Shown here: positions 1 to 7,707 of the stretch, piece by piece | Layout of the letters: the number at the start of each line of letters is the position of its first letter | Position numbering within the stretch: the stretch's first letter is position 1 | DNA from: Zoogloea oryzae | GTDB taxonomy: Bacteria > Pseudomonadota > Gammaproteobacteria > Burkholderiales > Rhodocyclaceae | NCBI RefSeq assembly: GCF_030161255.1 | Contig: NZ_BSPX01000051.1 | Span: 1 to 34,405, forward strand | Length of the DNA: 34,405 nt | Direction of reading: 5' to 3' | Notes under the pieces: generated by a model | The model's input: only the letters and a program-made list of their open reading frames with translations | Told to the model about the DNA's origin: nothing | Database searches by the model: none | Program-made: the position numbers and the translations under genes

Positions 1-849
1 GGCCTCGCCCAGCGCATCGCCGCGGCCGGCGGGCAGGGCGACGGTGGCGCGGGCTTCGCGGGGCAGGGCGTTGCGGGCGGTGCCGCCTTCAAGGGTGGCG
101 AGGCGCAGCGGAAACTGGCTTTCCAGATCCCGCAGCACCCGCACCAGCAGCTTGATGGCGTTGCCGCGTTCTTCGTGGATGTTGACGCCCGAGTGGCCGC
201 CGCGCAGGCCGGTCAGGGCGATCTGCCAGGCCTCATGGCCGGCGGGCAGGGCGTCCGGCGTGCCGGGGCGGGCGACGTTCACGTCCAGCCCGCCGGCGCA
301 GCCCAGGTAGAACTCGCCCCAGTCCTCGGTATCGATGTTGAGCATCAGCCGGCCCTGCAGCACGCCGGGTTCCAGCCCCTGGGCGCCGCCCATGCCGGCT
401 TCCTCGTCCACCGTCAGCAGCGCCTCGAGGGGGCCGTGGACGAGGCGGGGGTCTTCGAGCACCGCCAGGATCAGCGCCACGCCGATGCCGTTGTCGGCGC
501 CCAGCGTGGTGCCCTCGGCCACCAGCCAGCCGTCCTTCAGCACGGGGCGGATCGGGTCGCGGGTGAAGTCGTGTTGGGTGTCGGCGTTCTTCTGGCAGAC
601 CATGTCGAGATGGGCCTGGAGCACCACGCCGGGGGCGGCCTCGTGGCCGGGGCTGGCGGGCTTCTTGAGGATCAGGTTGCCGGCGGCGTCCACCTGCGCG
701 CCCAGCCCCTTGGCGACGGCCCAGGCGAGCAGGTGATCGCGCAGGGCGTCCTCGGCCTTGGAGGGGCGGGGGATGGCGCACAGGGTGGCAAAGTGGCGCC
801 ACACGGCGGCGGGCTGAAGATCGGCGAAGACAGCGGGCAGGGCAGACAT
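1..849 (-). CDS. pepD: aminoacyl-histidine dipeptidase PepD, 5' part (runs off left edge)
   Basis: M20-family metallopeptidase that hydrolyses Xaa-His and other dipeptides in the cytoplasm. 283 codons are present from the ATG at 849 and the frame is open to base 1, so the C-terminal part (the family is about 485 residues) lies outside the window. Visible M20 residues: His80-x-Asp82 in an AHLDM motif, Asp119 in GADNG, Glu149-Glu150 in DEEAGM, and Asp173 in NIDTED. These are the two-zinc ligands and catalytic acids of the family, at positions close to those I recall for E. coli PepD. Residues from about 190 onward enter the lid/dimerisation domain (RGGHSGVNIH). The gene is divergent from the transglutaminase-like gene, with a 151-bp gap. 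Family assignment is firm; substrate range is inferred. Confidence 0.93.
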   Translation of the reverse strand, partial: MSALPAVFADLQPAAVWRHFATLCAIPRPSKAEDALRDHLLAWAVAKGLGAQVDAAGNLILKKPASPGHEAAPGVVLQAHLDMVCQKNADTQHDFTRDPIRPVLKDGWLVAEGTTLGADNGIGVALILAVLEDPRLVHGPLEALLTVDEEAGMGGAQGLEPGVLQGRLMLNIDTEDWGEFYLGCAGGLDVNVARPGTPDALPAGHEAWQIALTGLRGGHSGVNIHEERGNAIKLLVRVLRDLESQFPLRLATLEGGTARNALPREARATVALPAGRGDALGEA

Positions 850-1000
850 GGCGGCGGAATCGGCGTGGATGCGTGAAACGGAAGCGCCAAGCATCGGAGG
901 GATGCGGCGGTGCGTCAAGGGGCAGCGTGGCGTTCGACAGCGGCGCGTGGCCCACGTAAGCTCGCACTCCCATACGCCGACACCTTGCCCGGACAGCATC

Positions 1001-1579
1001 ATGCAGCCCTATCTCGCCGCCAGCACCTACATCGATTTCGACCACCCGGACGTCGCCGCCCAGGCGCGCCGGCTGGCCGACGGCGCCGCGTCGCGCATGG
1101 ACGTGGTGCGCCGCTGCTTCGAGTTCGTCCGCGACGAGATCCGCCACAGCGTGGATTTCATGCAGAACCCGGTCACCTGCAAGGCGTCGGACGTGCTGCG
1201 CCACCGCACCGGCTACTGCTACGCCAAGAGTCACCTGCTCGCCGCGCTGCTGCGGGCCAACGGCGTGCCCGCCGGGCTGTGCTACCAGCGCCTGTCGGTG
1301 GGCGACACCGGCGGGCCTTACTGCCTGCACGGGCTCAACGCGGTGTGGCTGGATGACCTCGGCTGGTTCCGCATCGACGCCCGGGGCAACAAGCCCGGCG
1401 TGGATGCCCAGTTTGCGCCGCCGGTGGAGCGCCTGGCCTTTGCGATCCGCGAGCCGGCCGAGCGCGATCTGCCCGAGATATGGGTCGAGCCGCTGCCCTG
1501 CGTGGTCCGCGTGCTCGAAACCGAGCCCGACGTGGCCGCCGTGCTGCGCAACCTGCCGGATGCGCCGTTGATCGGCTGA
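1001..1579 (+). CDS. transglutaminase-like cysteine protease-fold protein
   Basis: 192-residue protein of the bacterial transglutaminase-like superfamily. The Cys-His-Asp triad is visible: Cys73 in GYCYAKSHLL, His110 in CLHGLNAVW and Asp126 in FRIDARG. There is no signal peptide or membrane segment, so it is probably cytoplasmic. Members of this short stand-alone type are thought to be amidases or proteases rather than crosslinking enzymes; the substrate is unknown. The frame stays open upstream to an ATG at 848, but that would overlap the pepD start and add residues that do not look like the family, so the ATG at 1001 was chosen. It precedes the helicase gene on the same strand by 74 bp. Confidence 0.85.
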   Translation: MQPYLAASTYIDFDHPDVAAQARRLADGAASRMDVVRRCFEFVRDEIRHSVDFMQNPVTCKASDVLRHRTGYCYAKSHLLAALLRANGVPAGLCYQRLSVGDTGGPYCLHGLNAVWLDDLGWFRIDARGNKPGVDAQFAPPVERLAFAIREPAERDLPEIWVEPLPCVVRVLETEPDVAAVLRNLPDAPLIG

Positions 1580-1653
1580 CCGCCTGCAGCTTTTTTTTGC
1601 CTGATTTTCCGGGCTGGCCCGCCGCGGCCGGCCCCGTGTTTTTTCGACTGAAG

Positions 1654-3615
1654 ATGACCAACACCGAATCTCCCCAACCCGCCCCCGCGATGGACCTGCG
1701 CTTCATCGTCACCACCAGCAGCAATCGCGTGTGGCTCGCCGCCAGCCGGCGGGTGCGCATCCGCGGCGAAGAGTTCCGGCTGGTGGGCTACCTGCCCGAG
1801 AGCTGCCTCGGCCACGCCGGCCACTGGCGCCGGCGGCCGATCGCGGGGCGCCAGACGCTGGAGCAGGCCATGCTGGCCGCCCAGGGCGCGCACCTCGAAG
1901 CAGCGCTCAACGCCGCTGTCGCCGAGATCGGCATCTTGCTGGAAGCCTGCGCCACCGAAGGGCTGGAGCCCAACCTGCGCGGCCTGCGGGATGACTGGTC
2001 CGCGGGCCGGCTGGATTTCTCCACGCTGCCCAAGACCCTCGCCCAGACCCTCGCCGACCTCCGCGCCCGGCGCCGCCATCGGGATCTGGCCGGGCAGATC
2101 GGGCGCTCGGTGCGCCTGTCGGACTACCCGGACACCTTTGTCGCCCGGCGTCGCCCGCGCAAGCTGATCGCCGTGCTGGGGCCGACCAACTCCGGCAAGA
2201 CCCACGACGCCTTCGAGCGCCTCGCCACCGCCCGTGCCGGCGTGTACCTCGGCCCGCTGCGCCTGCTGGCGCTGGAGGCTTTCACCCGGCTCAACGAGGA
2301 GTTCGGGGTGAGCGCCTCGCTCATCACCGGCGAGGAGCGGCGCATGGTCGAGGGCAGCCGGGTGACCGCCTCCACCATCGAGATGCTCGACCCTTCCGCC
2401 GAGCTGGAGGTGGCGGTGATCGACGAGATCCAGATGCTCAGCGACCCGGACCGGGGCTGGGCGTGGACCCAGGCGGTGGTGGGCGCCAACGCCGCCGAGG
2501 TGTGGCTGGTGGGCGCGCTGTCGGCGGAGCCGGCGGTGGTGGCCCTGGCCGAGCGCCTGGGCCTGCCCCTGGAGATCCGCCGCAAGCAGCGCAAGCACCC
2601 GCTGGTGGTGGGCGAGGCGCTGTCCCACAACCCGGCCGGTGCGCTGCGGCGGGCGCGGCCGGGGGACGCCTTCATCGTCTTCTCGCGGCGCGACGCGCTC
2701 AACCTGCGGGATGACTTCCTGGCGCTGGGCAAGTCGGTGGCGTGCATCTACGGCGCCCTGTCGCCCGAGGTGCGCGAGCGCGAGGCGCACCGTTTTGCCG
2801 GCGGCGACGCGGACATCCTGGTGGCCACCGACGCCATCGGGATGGGCCTCAACCTGCCCATCGAGCGGGTGGTGTTCACCGCCATCCAGAAGTACGACGG
2901 CACCACCCGCGACACCCTGTCGCCGTCGCTCCTCCAGCAGATCGGCGGGCGGGCCGGGCGCTTCGGCCATCAGGAGGAGGCGGGCGTGGTGGCCGGTCTC
3001 ACCCCGGCCGAGCACAAGGTGGTTGCCGCGCTGATGAAGGCGCCCCAGCCGCCGCTGGAAACCCGTGGCTTCCAGATCACTGCCGGCAGCGCGTATCTGG
3101 AGCAGATCGCCGAGATGGCCGGCGACACCCGGCTGGAGGCGCTGCTGTCGCTGTTCCAGCTCCACGCGGATTGCGGCGACGGCTTCTTCGTGCCGCACAT
3201 CCCCGAAGAGCAGCTCGCTCGCGCCGCCCAGCTCGACCGGATGAAGAACCTCACGCTCCACGAGAAGCACGTGTTCTCGATGGCGCCGATGGCGTCCCAG
3301 AACGAGACCATCGACGGCGTGTGGCGCGACTGGGCCTACACCGCCAACAAGGGCAAGGCCATCGAGCTGGATTTCCTGCCCCGCGTGCCCCAGCGCGCCT
3401 CGCTGGAAGAAGCCGAGACCACGGTGCGCCTGATCGCCGCCTACCGCTGGTTTGCCTACCGCCTGTCCGAGCGCTTCATCGACCAGGAGATGGCCGACGC
3501 CTGCCTCGCGCCGTGGATCTCGGTGGTGGATGGCCATCTGCGCAGCCGCTACCGGCAGGGCGTGGGCGGCGGCCGCAAGGGCGTGCCGAGCTGGTACTGG
3601 CCGGTGCGCCACTGA
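1654..3615 (+). CDS. SUV3-like DExH-box RNA helicase
   Basis: 653-residue superfamily 2 helicase resembling mitochondrial SUV3. Motifs: Walker A GPTNSGKT (176-183), DEIQ box (257-260) and motif VI QQIGGRAGRFG (428-438). DAIGMGLNLPI near 393-403 also fits the family, as does the C-terminal region typical of Suv3 proteins. Residues 1-165 form a distinct N-terminal extension. The likely role is ATP-driven RNA unwinding in RNA turnover; the bacterial role is not established here. The frame is open upstream to 1480, but that would overlap the transglutaminase gene. The ATG at 1654 was preferred; it lacks a clear Shine-Dalgarno sequence, and the ATG at 1690 is an alternative. The DUF3820 gene follows after 14 bp, suggesting co-transcription. 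Pieces of the 3' third recur at 15951-16045. Confidence 0.88.
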   Translation: MTNTESPQPAPAMDLRFIVTTSSNRVWLAASRRVRIRGEEFRLVGYLPESCLGHAGHWRRRPIAGRQTLEQAMLAAQGAHLEAALNAAVAEIGILLEACATEGLEPNLRGLRDDWSAGRLDFSTLPKTLAQTLADLRARRRHRDLAGQIGRSVRLSDYPDTFVARRRPRKLIAVLGPTNSGKTHDAFERLATARAGVYLGPLRLLALEAFTRLNEEFGVSASLITGEERRMVEGSRVTASTIEMLDPSAELEVAVIDEIQMLSDPDRGWAWTQAVVGANAAEVWLVGALSAEPAVVALAERLGLPLEIRRKQRKHPLVVGEALSHNPAGALRRARPGDAFIVFSRRDALNLRDDFLALGKSVACIYGALSPEVREREAHRFAGGDADILVATDAIGMGLNLPIERVVFTAIQKYDGTTRDTLSPSLLQQIGGRAGRFGHQEEAGVVAGLTPAEHKVVAALMKAPQPPLETRGFQITAGSAYLEQIAEMAGDTRLEALLSLFQLHADCGDGFFVPHIPEEQLARAAQLDRMKNLTLHEKHVFSMAPMASQNETIDGVWRDWAYTANKGKAIELDFLPRVPQRASLEEAETTVRLIAAYRWFAYRLSERFIDQEMADACLAPWISVVDGHLRSRYRQGVGGGRKGVPSWYWPVRH

Positions 3616-3842
3616 TCGGAGGTGGCGCGATGAACCCGGAACTCCTCGAACTGCTGGTCACCCGCAGCATGCCCTACGGCAAGTTCAAGGGCCGCCTGCT
3701 GGCCGACCTGCCGGGGCATTACCTGGCGTGGTTTGCCCGGGAAGGCTTTCCCGCCGGGCAGCTGGGCCAGCTGCTGGCGATCATGCACGAGCTCGATCAC
3801 AACAACCTGCGGGCGCTCCTCGACCCGCTGCGGCGGGGCTGA
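3588..3842 (+). repeat. direct repeat copy 1: helicase 3' tail plus DUF3820 gene
   Basis: This 255-bp block recurs at 16039-16296 in the same orientation, about 12.4 kb away. Within the gene body there is a single substitution plus a 3-base insertion; in the 42 bases before the start codon there are four differences. Confidence 0.9.
3630..3842 (+). CDS. DUF3820 family small protein (copy 1)
   Basis: 70-residue protein of the DUF3820 type (also labelled putative quorum-sensing-regulated virulence factor in domain databases). The family signature is clear: MPYGKFKGRLLADLP followed by HYLAWFAREGFP and a leucine-rich C-terminus. The molecular function is unknown. A good ribosome site, GGAG at 3618-3621, precedes the ATG. 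It lies 14 bp after the helicase stop and is probably translated from the same mRNA. A copy with one base substitution and one 3-base insertion lies at 16081-16296. Convergent with the LysR gene 12 bp downstream. Confidence 0.85.
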   Translation: MNPELLELLVTRSMPYGKFKGRLLADLPGHYLAWFAREGFPAGQLGQLLAIMHELDHNNLRALLDPLRRG

Positions 3843-3854
3843 GGGCGGCGGCGC

Positions 3855-4784
3855 TCATCCGTTCTCCGGCAGGGCATCTGTGAGCCGTGCCTCGGCAACA
3901 ATCCAGTCCACCAGCGCCTGGGTCTCCTTCGATGGCGTTGCGTCGCGCAGGAGAAGGCAGAAGACCTTGTTTGATCTGGGCCCCGGATGAATCGTCGGCA
4001 GGGCCCGCAGACGACCGTCAGCCAGCATCGGGCGGATGAACTGGCTGCGCCCGAGCGCAATCCCCTGGCCCGCGACGGCCGCGTGGACCATCTGGTCGAA
4101 GAGGTTGAAGCGGAGCACGCCCCTCGGCCTGACGCCGGACCAGCCCTGCATCTCCAGCCACGCTTCCCAGTTCCACCAGGGGGACTGGTCCCCTTCGAAT
4201 TCGAGCAGGACGGAGCGGCGGATGATGTCGGGGTCGTCCAGTCGGGCGATGCCCAGGCTGGGGTGCGCCACCGGGAAGACCGTCTCGCCAAACAGCCGCC
4301 GGGCGCCCGCCGGCATGGCGGGCTCGGCACAGTAGCGGATCGCGACGTCGAGCCCTTCCTGGCGCAGGTCGACGATGTTGTTGTTGGCCGACAGGCGCAC
4401 TTCCACGTTCGGGTGCCGCTGCTGGAAGCCCGGCAGGCGCGGCAGCAGCCAGAGCCCAACGAAGGAGATGCTGGCGGTGACGGTCACCGGTCGGTGGCCT
4501 GCCTTGGCGGCCTGGAGTGCGCCGATGGTCTCCTGCAGTTGCTGCATTGCGTTGTCGGCGATCAGGAACAGCCGCTCGCCCTCAGGCGTGAAGCGGATCG
4601 AGCGGTGGGCGCGTTCAAACAGCTTGATGCCCAGCGCCGACTCGAGCCCGTGGATCTGCCGACTGACCGCCGACTGGGTCAGGAACAGATCGTGGGCGGC
4701 GAGGGTAATGCTCATGCGTCGTCCCACGGCGACAAAGCCACGCAGGGACTCGATGGAGGGGATCTTGGCGAGGGGCGTCAGCAT
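3855..4784 (-). CDS. LysR-family transcriptional regulator (GcvA-like)
   Basis: 309-residue LysR-type regulator. An N-terminal winged helix-turn-helix (about residues 13-72: LAAHDLFLTQSAVSRQIHGL and the wing FERAHRSIRFTPEGERL) is followed by a periplasmic-binding-protein-like effector domain (about 98-300). The style of the HTH and the VTASISFVGLWLLPRL start of the effector domain place it with GcvA-like regulators. It is transcribed divergently from the thioesterase gene 96 bp away, the usual arrangement in which a LysR protein controls its neighbour and itself from the shared intergenic region. The effector is unknown. Start at the ATG at 4784. Confidence 0.9.
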   Translation of the reverse strand: MLTPLAKIPSIESLRGFVAVGRRMSITLAAHDLFLTQSAVSRQIHGLESALGIKLFERAHRSIRFTPEGERLFLIADNAMQQLQETIGALQAAKAGHRPVTVTASISFVGLWLLPRLPGFQQRHPNVEVRLSANNNIVDLRQEGLDVAIRYCAEPAMPAGARRLFGETVFPVAHPSLGIARLDDPDIIRRSVLLEFEGDQSPWWNWEAWLEMQGWSGVRPRGVLRFNLFDQMVHAAVAGQGIALGRSQFIRPMLADGRLRALPTIHPGPRSNKVFCLLLRDATPSKETQALVDWIVAEARLTDALPENG

Positions 4785-4818
4785 TCTCTGGGCTCATGCA
4801 TTGCGCCGAAAAACTCGG

Positions 4819-4847
4819 TTGTACGGCGCTCATCCATGAATTCTAAT
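4819..4847 (+). promoter_or_regulatory. candidate promoter of the thioesterase/GST/isomerase operon
   Basis: TTGTAC (4819-4824) and TCTAAT (4842-4847) are spaced by 17 bp, 33 bp before the thioesterase ATG. The -10 matches consensus at 5 of 6 positions and the -35 at 3 of 6, as expected for an activator-dependent promoter. A GCGCCG/CGGCGC inverted repeat (4803-4808 and 4824-4829) overlaps the -35 and may be a LysR site. By-eye prediction only. Confidence 0.35.
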
Positions 4848-4880
4848 CCGGGCGTGCCCCCTTTCATGGAGTTGTGAAGC

Positions 4881-5324
4881 ATGGCCCACGTATCTGATCC
4901 CCATTTCGCCGATCGCGTCCGCGCCAGCTTCGAGCGGCAGCACGCGATGCACCTCATCCAGGCCACCTTGCCCGTCGTGCAGCACGGCCGCACCGAAATC
5001 CATCTGCCCCACTGGCAGGGCGTGGAGCAGCAGCACGGTTTCGTTCATGGGGGCGTGGTCGGCATGATCGCCGATTCAGCCGCCGGCTACGCCGCGATGA
5101 CGATGGTGCCGGCGAGCGCCTCGGTGCTGACTGTTGAATACAAGATGAACCTGATGGCACCCGCCGATGGCGACAAGCTCATCGCCCGTGGCGAGGTCGT
5201 CCGCTCGGGGCGGACGCTGATCGTCACCAAGGCCGAGGTCTTTGCCGTGAAGGAGGGTAAGGAATCCCTCTGCGCGCTGATGCAGCAGACCATCATGGTC
5301 ATGCATGGCAAGGTCGAGAAGTGA
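4881..5324 (+). CDS. PaaI-family hotdog-fold thioesterase
   Basis: 147-residue hotdog-fold acyl-CoA thioesterase of the PaaI/DUF4442 type. The signature HGFVHGGVVGMIADSAAGYAA (52-72) holds the HGG loop and Asp65, the acidic residue at the start of the hotdog helix. A thioester-hydrolase role is likely; the acyl chain is not evident. Start at ATG 4881, with GGAG at 4868-4871 upstream. First gene of a three-gene unit with a YfcG-like protein (36 bp downstream) and a DsbA-fold isomerase, divergent from the LysR gene. The pairing with two glutathione-linked folds suggests hydrolysis of a thioester formed during catabolism or detoxification, which is an inference. Confidence 0.87.
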   Translation: MAHVSDPHFADRVRASFERQHAMHLIQATLPVVQHGRTEIHLPHWQGVEQQHGFVHGGVVGMIADSAAGYAAMTMVPASASVLTVEYKMNLMAPADGDKLIARGEVVRSGRTLIVTKAEVFAVKEGKESLCALMQQTIMVMHGKVEK

Positions 5325-5360
5325 TCTGTCAAGTGTCCGCCGGGGTTGGGGGAGCGAGTC

Positions 5361-6041
5361 ATGATTGATGTTTACAGCTGGGCCGCACCCAACGGACACA
5401 AGGTGCAGATCCTGATGGAAGAGCTGGGCATTTCCTACCGACTCATTCCCGTCGATATCACCCGGGGCGCCCAGCACGAGCCCGGCTACCTGGCCATCAA
5501 CCCCAACGCCCGGATCCCGGCCATCGTCGATCACGTGCCCCACGACGGGGGCGAACCCCTCGCCGTGTTCGAGAGCGGCGCCGTGATGCTCTACCTCGCC
5601 GACAAGGAGAAGCGCTTTGTTCCAGTCGATCCGCGCCAGCGCGCGGAAGTGCTGCAGTGGCTGTTCTGGCAGGTGGGCGGGCTCGGCCCGATGATGGGGC
5701 AGGCCCAGCATTTCTTCCGGTATGCGCCCGCGCGGATTCCCTATGCCATCGAGCGCTATCAGCATGAAGCGCGACGGTTGCTTCGGGTGCTCGACCAACG
5801 GCTGGCAGGCAGGGATTACATCTGCGGCGATTATTCGATTGCCGACATGGCCTGCTTTCCGTGGGTCCGCATCCACAGGCTCACCGGCCTGACCCTCTGC
5901 GATTTCGCCAACGTCCAGGCATGGTATGGCCGGGTGCGAAGTCGACCGGCGGTGGGGCGTGGGCTTGATCTGCTGCGGGACCGCTGGGTGGATGTCGCCA
6001 CTTCGGCCGAGGCGAAGCAGCATCTTTTCAGGACGGAATGA
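5361..6041 (+). CDS. glutathione S-transferase-like disulfide-bond oxidoreductase (YfcG-like)
   Basis: 226-residue two-domain GST fold closely resembling E. coli YfcG/YghU (nu class). Thioredoxin-like domain 1-85: MIDVYSWAAPNGHKV, NPNARIPAIVD with the cis-proline, and FESGAVMLYLA binding the glutathione gamma-glutamyl group. The helical domain follows, with LQWLFWQVGGLGPMMGQ. Nu-class enzymes hold two glutathiones or GSSG and act as disulfide reductases. Asn11 of that active site is present, but position 9, Thr in YfcG as I recall it, is Ala here. The ATG at 5361 is preceded by GGGGGAG (5347-5353); an in-frame TTG at 5346 was rejected because it lies in this ribosome site. Next gene starts 6 bp after the stop. 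Confidence 0.88.
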   Translation: MIDVYSWAAPNGHKVQILMEELGISYRLIPVDITRGAQHEPGYLAINPNARIPAIVDHVPHDGGEPLAVFESGAVMLYLADKEKRFVPVDPRQRAEVLQWLFWQVGGLGPMMGQAQHFFRYAPARIPYAIERYQHEARRLLRVLDQRLAGRDYICGDYSIADMACFPWVRIHRLTGLTLCDFANVQAWYGRVRSRPAVGRGLDLLRDRWVDVATSAEAKQHLFRTE

Positions 6042-6047
6042 TTGACC

Positions 6048-6665
6048 ATGAGCGAACTCGACAGCCAGACGGTTGACGCCTTCGTCGACCTTCGGAGCCC
6101 TTATTCCTATCTGGCGCTCAAGCCTGCCCGCCTGCTGGCGGAGCGGAGTGGCTTCACGTTCGACTGGTGGCCGTTCATCACGGATTTCCGTTCCGCCTAC
6201 GGGGGCGAGGTCGAGGAGCGCTCGGGCCGCGACATCGCAAAGGTCAGGTATCTGTACATGGATTGCCGCCGGCTCGCCGCGAAGCAGGGGCTGACGATCC
6301 GATCCACCACCAAGCTCTGGGATGCGACCCTCGGCAGCCAGGCTCTGCTGTTTGCCAAGTCCCGCAACCGGCTCTGGGCGTTCTGCGATCCCATGCTTGC
6401 CGCCTTCTGGCGCCGGGAGTTCGATCTGGAGTCGCAGACAGCGATCGACGCCGCCATCGCCGCAGCCGGACTGGACGTCGCCGACTGGCACGCCTACCAG
6501 CAGACCCGGGCGCCCGCCGATCTGCTCGCCGCCACCCTGCGGGCGGAAGCGCTCGGCGTCTTCGGCGCGCCAACTTTCGTCTATCGGGGCGAGCTGTTCT
6601 GGGGGAGCGACCGTATCGATCTGCTCGCGTCGACCCTTGACCCGTCAAAGCCCTGGGCCTTCTGA
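6048..6665 (+). CDS. DsbA-fold 2-hydroxychromene-2-carboxylate isomerase family protein
   Basis: 205-residue kappa-GST/DsbA-like protein. N-terminal DAFVDLRSPYSYLALKP carries the Ser17 that replaces the CxxC cysteine in this family and activates glutathione. A central all-helical insertion follows. The C-terminal GVFGAPTFVYRGELFWGSDRI (about 174-194) carries the cis-Pro loop. Relatives isomerise 2-hydroxychromene-2-carboxylate in naphthalene breakdown in a glutathione-dependent way, but no aromatic-ring genes are nearby, so the substrate is open. The start codon overlaps no other gene and is 6 bp after the YfcG-like stop, so the two are very likely translated from one mRNA. An in-frame TTG at 6042 was rejected in favour of the ATG. 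Confidence 0.87.
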   Translation: MSELDSQTVDAFVDLRSPYSYLALKPARLLAERSGFTFDWWPFITDFRSAYGGEVEERSGRDIAKVRYLYMDCRRLAAKQGLTIRSTTKLWDATLGSQALLFAKSRNRLWAFCDPMLAAFWRREFDLESQTAIDAAIAAAGLDVADWHAYQQTRAPADLLAATLRAEALGVFGAPTFVYRGELFWGSDRIDLLASTLDPSKPWAF

Positions 6666-6782
6666 GTGCAGCGTGAGGGCGGACCCCGCCGAAGGCCGTC
6701 AGGCCACTCGGTGGCATGACCCCATCTCGTTCCATACCGACTTGCCTTCCAGACGAAGGTATCCCCACCAACAAGGATCAAC

Positions 6783-7613
6783 ATGACCGGGTACTTGCAG
6801 GACAGCGATGTAGCCACCCGAAGAAAGGCCGTCACCCTGCCGGCGCTTCTGAAGATGTGCGCCGAGGGCCGGAAGATCGCCGTGCTCACCGCTTACGACG
6901 CAAGCTTCGCGTCACTGATGGACAGTTGCGGCGTTGACGTGCTGTTGGTCGGCGATTCCCTTGGCAATGTCGCCCAGGGGCGCAGCACGACGCTGCCCGT
7001 GACGCTGGATGACATCGCTTATCACACCACCTGCGTCGCGCGAGGCAACAAGACGGCTTTCCTTGTGGCAGACATGCCTTTTGGCACCTATGGAACGCCC
7101 GAGGTTGCCTTTGACAACGCGGTCCGGCTCATGCGGGCCGGGGCGCAGATGGTGAAACTCGAAGGGGGTGCCTGGCTGACCGAAACGGTGCGTTTCCTCA
7201 CCGAGCGTGCCGTTCCGGTGTTTGCCCATCTCGGGCTCACGCCGCAGTACGTCCATCAACTTGGTGGGTTTCGGGTGCAAGGCAGGAGCACCGAGGATGC
7301 GGAGCGGCTCAAGGCTGATGCGCTGGCGCTTCAGGCCGCAGGCGCGTCCCTGTTGTTGCTCGAGGCTATCCCTGCAGCACTGGGCAAGGAAGTGACCGGC
7401 TTGATGTCCATCCCCACCATCGGCATCGGCGCGGGCCCCGACTGCTCGGGTCAGGTGCTGGTCATGCACGACATGCTCGGCGTCTTTCCGGGCAGAAAGG
7501 CGCGCTTTGTGCGGGACTTCATGCCCGGACAGACGAGCATCGAGGGCGCGATCCGCGCGTATGTCCAGGCAGTCCAGGACAGCAGCTTTCCCGCATCGGA
7601 ACACTGTTTCTGA
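6783..7613 (+). CDS. panB: 3-methyl-2-oxobutanoate hydroxymethyltransferase (PanB)
   Basis: 276-residue ketopantoate hydroxymethyltransferase, first step of pantothenate synthesis: it transfers a hydroxymethyl from 5,10-methylene-tetrahydrofolate to 2-oxoisovalerate. TIM-barrel motifs are intact: VGDSLG with Asp58, DMPFGTY with Asp97, KLEGG with Glu127 (the Mg ligands), the catalytic Glu194 in LLLEAIP, and IGIGAGPDCSGQVLVMHD. AAGGA (6771-6775 region) precedes the ATG. It follows the isomerase gene by 117 bp and no panC or panD is adjacent, so it may be a dispersed or second copy. Convergent with hsdR. Function from family is firm; whether it is the housekeeping copy cannot be told. Confidence 0.93.
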   Translation: MTGYLQDSDVATRRKAVTLPALLKMCAEGRKIAVLTAYDASFASLMDSCGVDVLLVGDSLGNVAQGRSTTLPVTLDDIAYHTTCVARGNKTAFLVADMPFGTYGTPEVAFDNAVRLMRAGAQMVKLEGGAWLTETVRFLTERAVPVFAHLGLTPQYVHQLGGFRVQGRSTEDAERLKADALALQAAGASLLLLEAIPAALGKEVTGLMSIPTIGIGAGPDCSGQVLVMHDMLGVFPGRKARFVRDFMPGQTSIEGAIRAYVQAVQDSSFPASEHCF

Positions 7614-7654
7614 ATGGCCTTCGCTTCATCAGCCGAGGGCGGCCTCTGGGTTTG

Positions 7655-7679
7655 CAGCCCGGGCTGTAGCTGGCAGCCC
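7655..7679. other. inverted repeats between convergent panB and hsdR
   Basis: A perfect 12-bp palindrome CAGCCCGGGCTG (7655-7666) overlaps an alternative hairpin GGGCTG/CAGCCC (7661-7666 and 7674-7679). It lies between two convergent gene ends and may slow or end transcription from either side. No T-run follows, so it is not a classical intrinsic terminator. Confidence 0.3.
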
Positions 7680-7707
7680 TCGTGAACGATGCGTCGGCCG
7701 GCGGCGG

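Noticed and set aside
1575..1598. Possible terminator after the transglutaminase gene (T8 run at 1591-1598)
   Set aside because: Only a 4-bp GCTG/CAGC stem precedes the T-run, too weak for a confident intrinsic terminator.
1318..3612. 764-codon minus-strand open frame opposite the helicase
   Set aside because: Shadow of the helicase, whose plus-strand motifs are complete.
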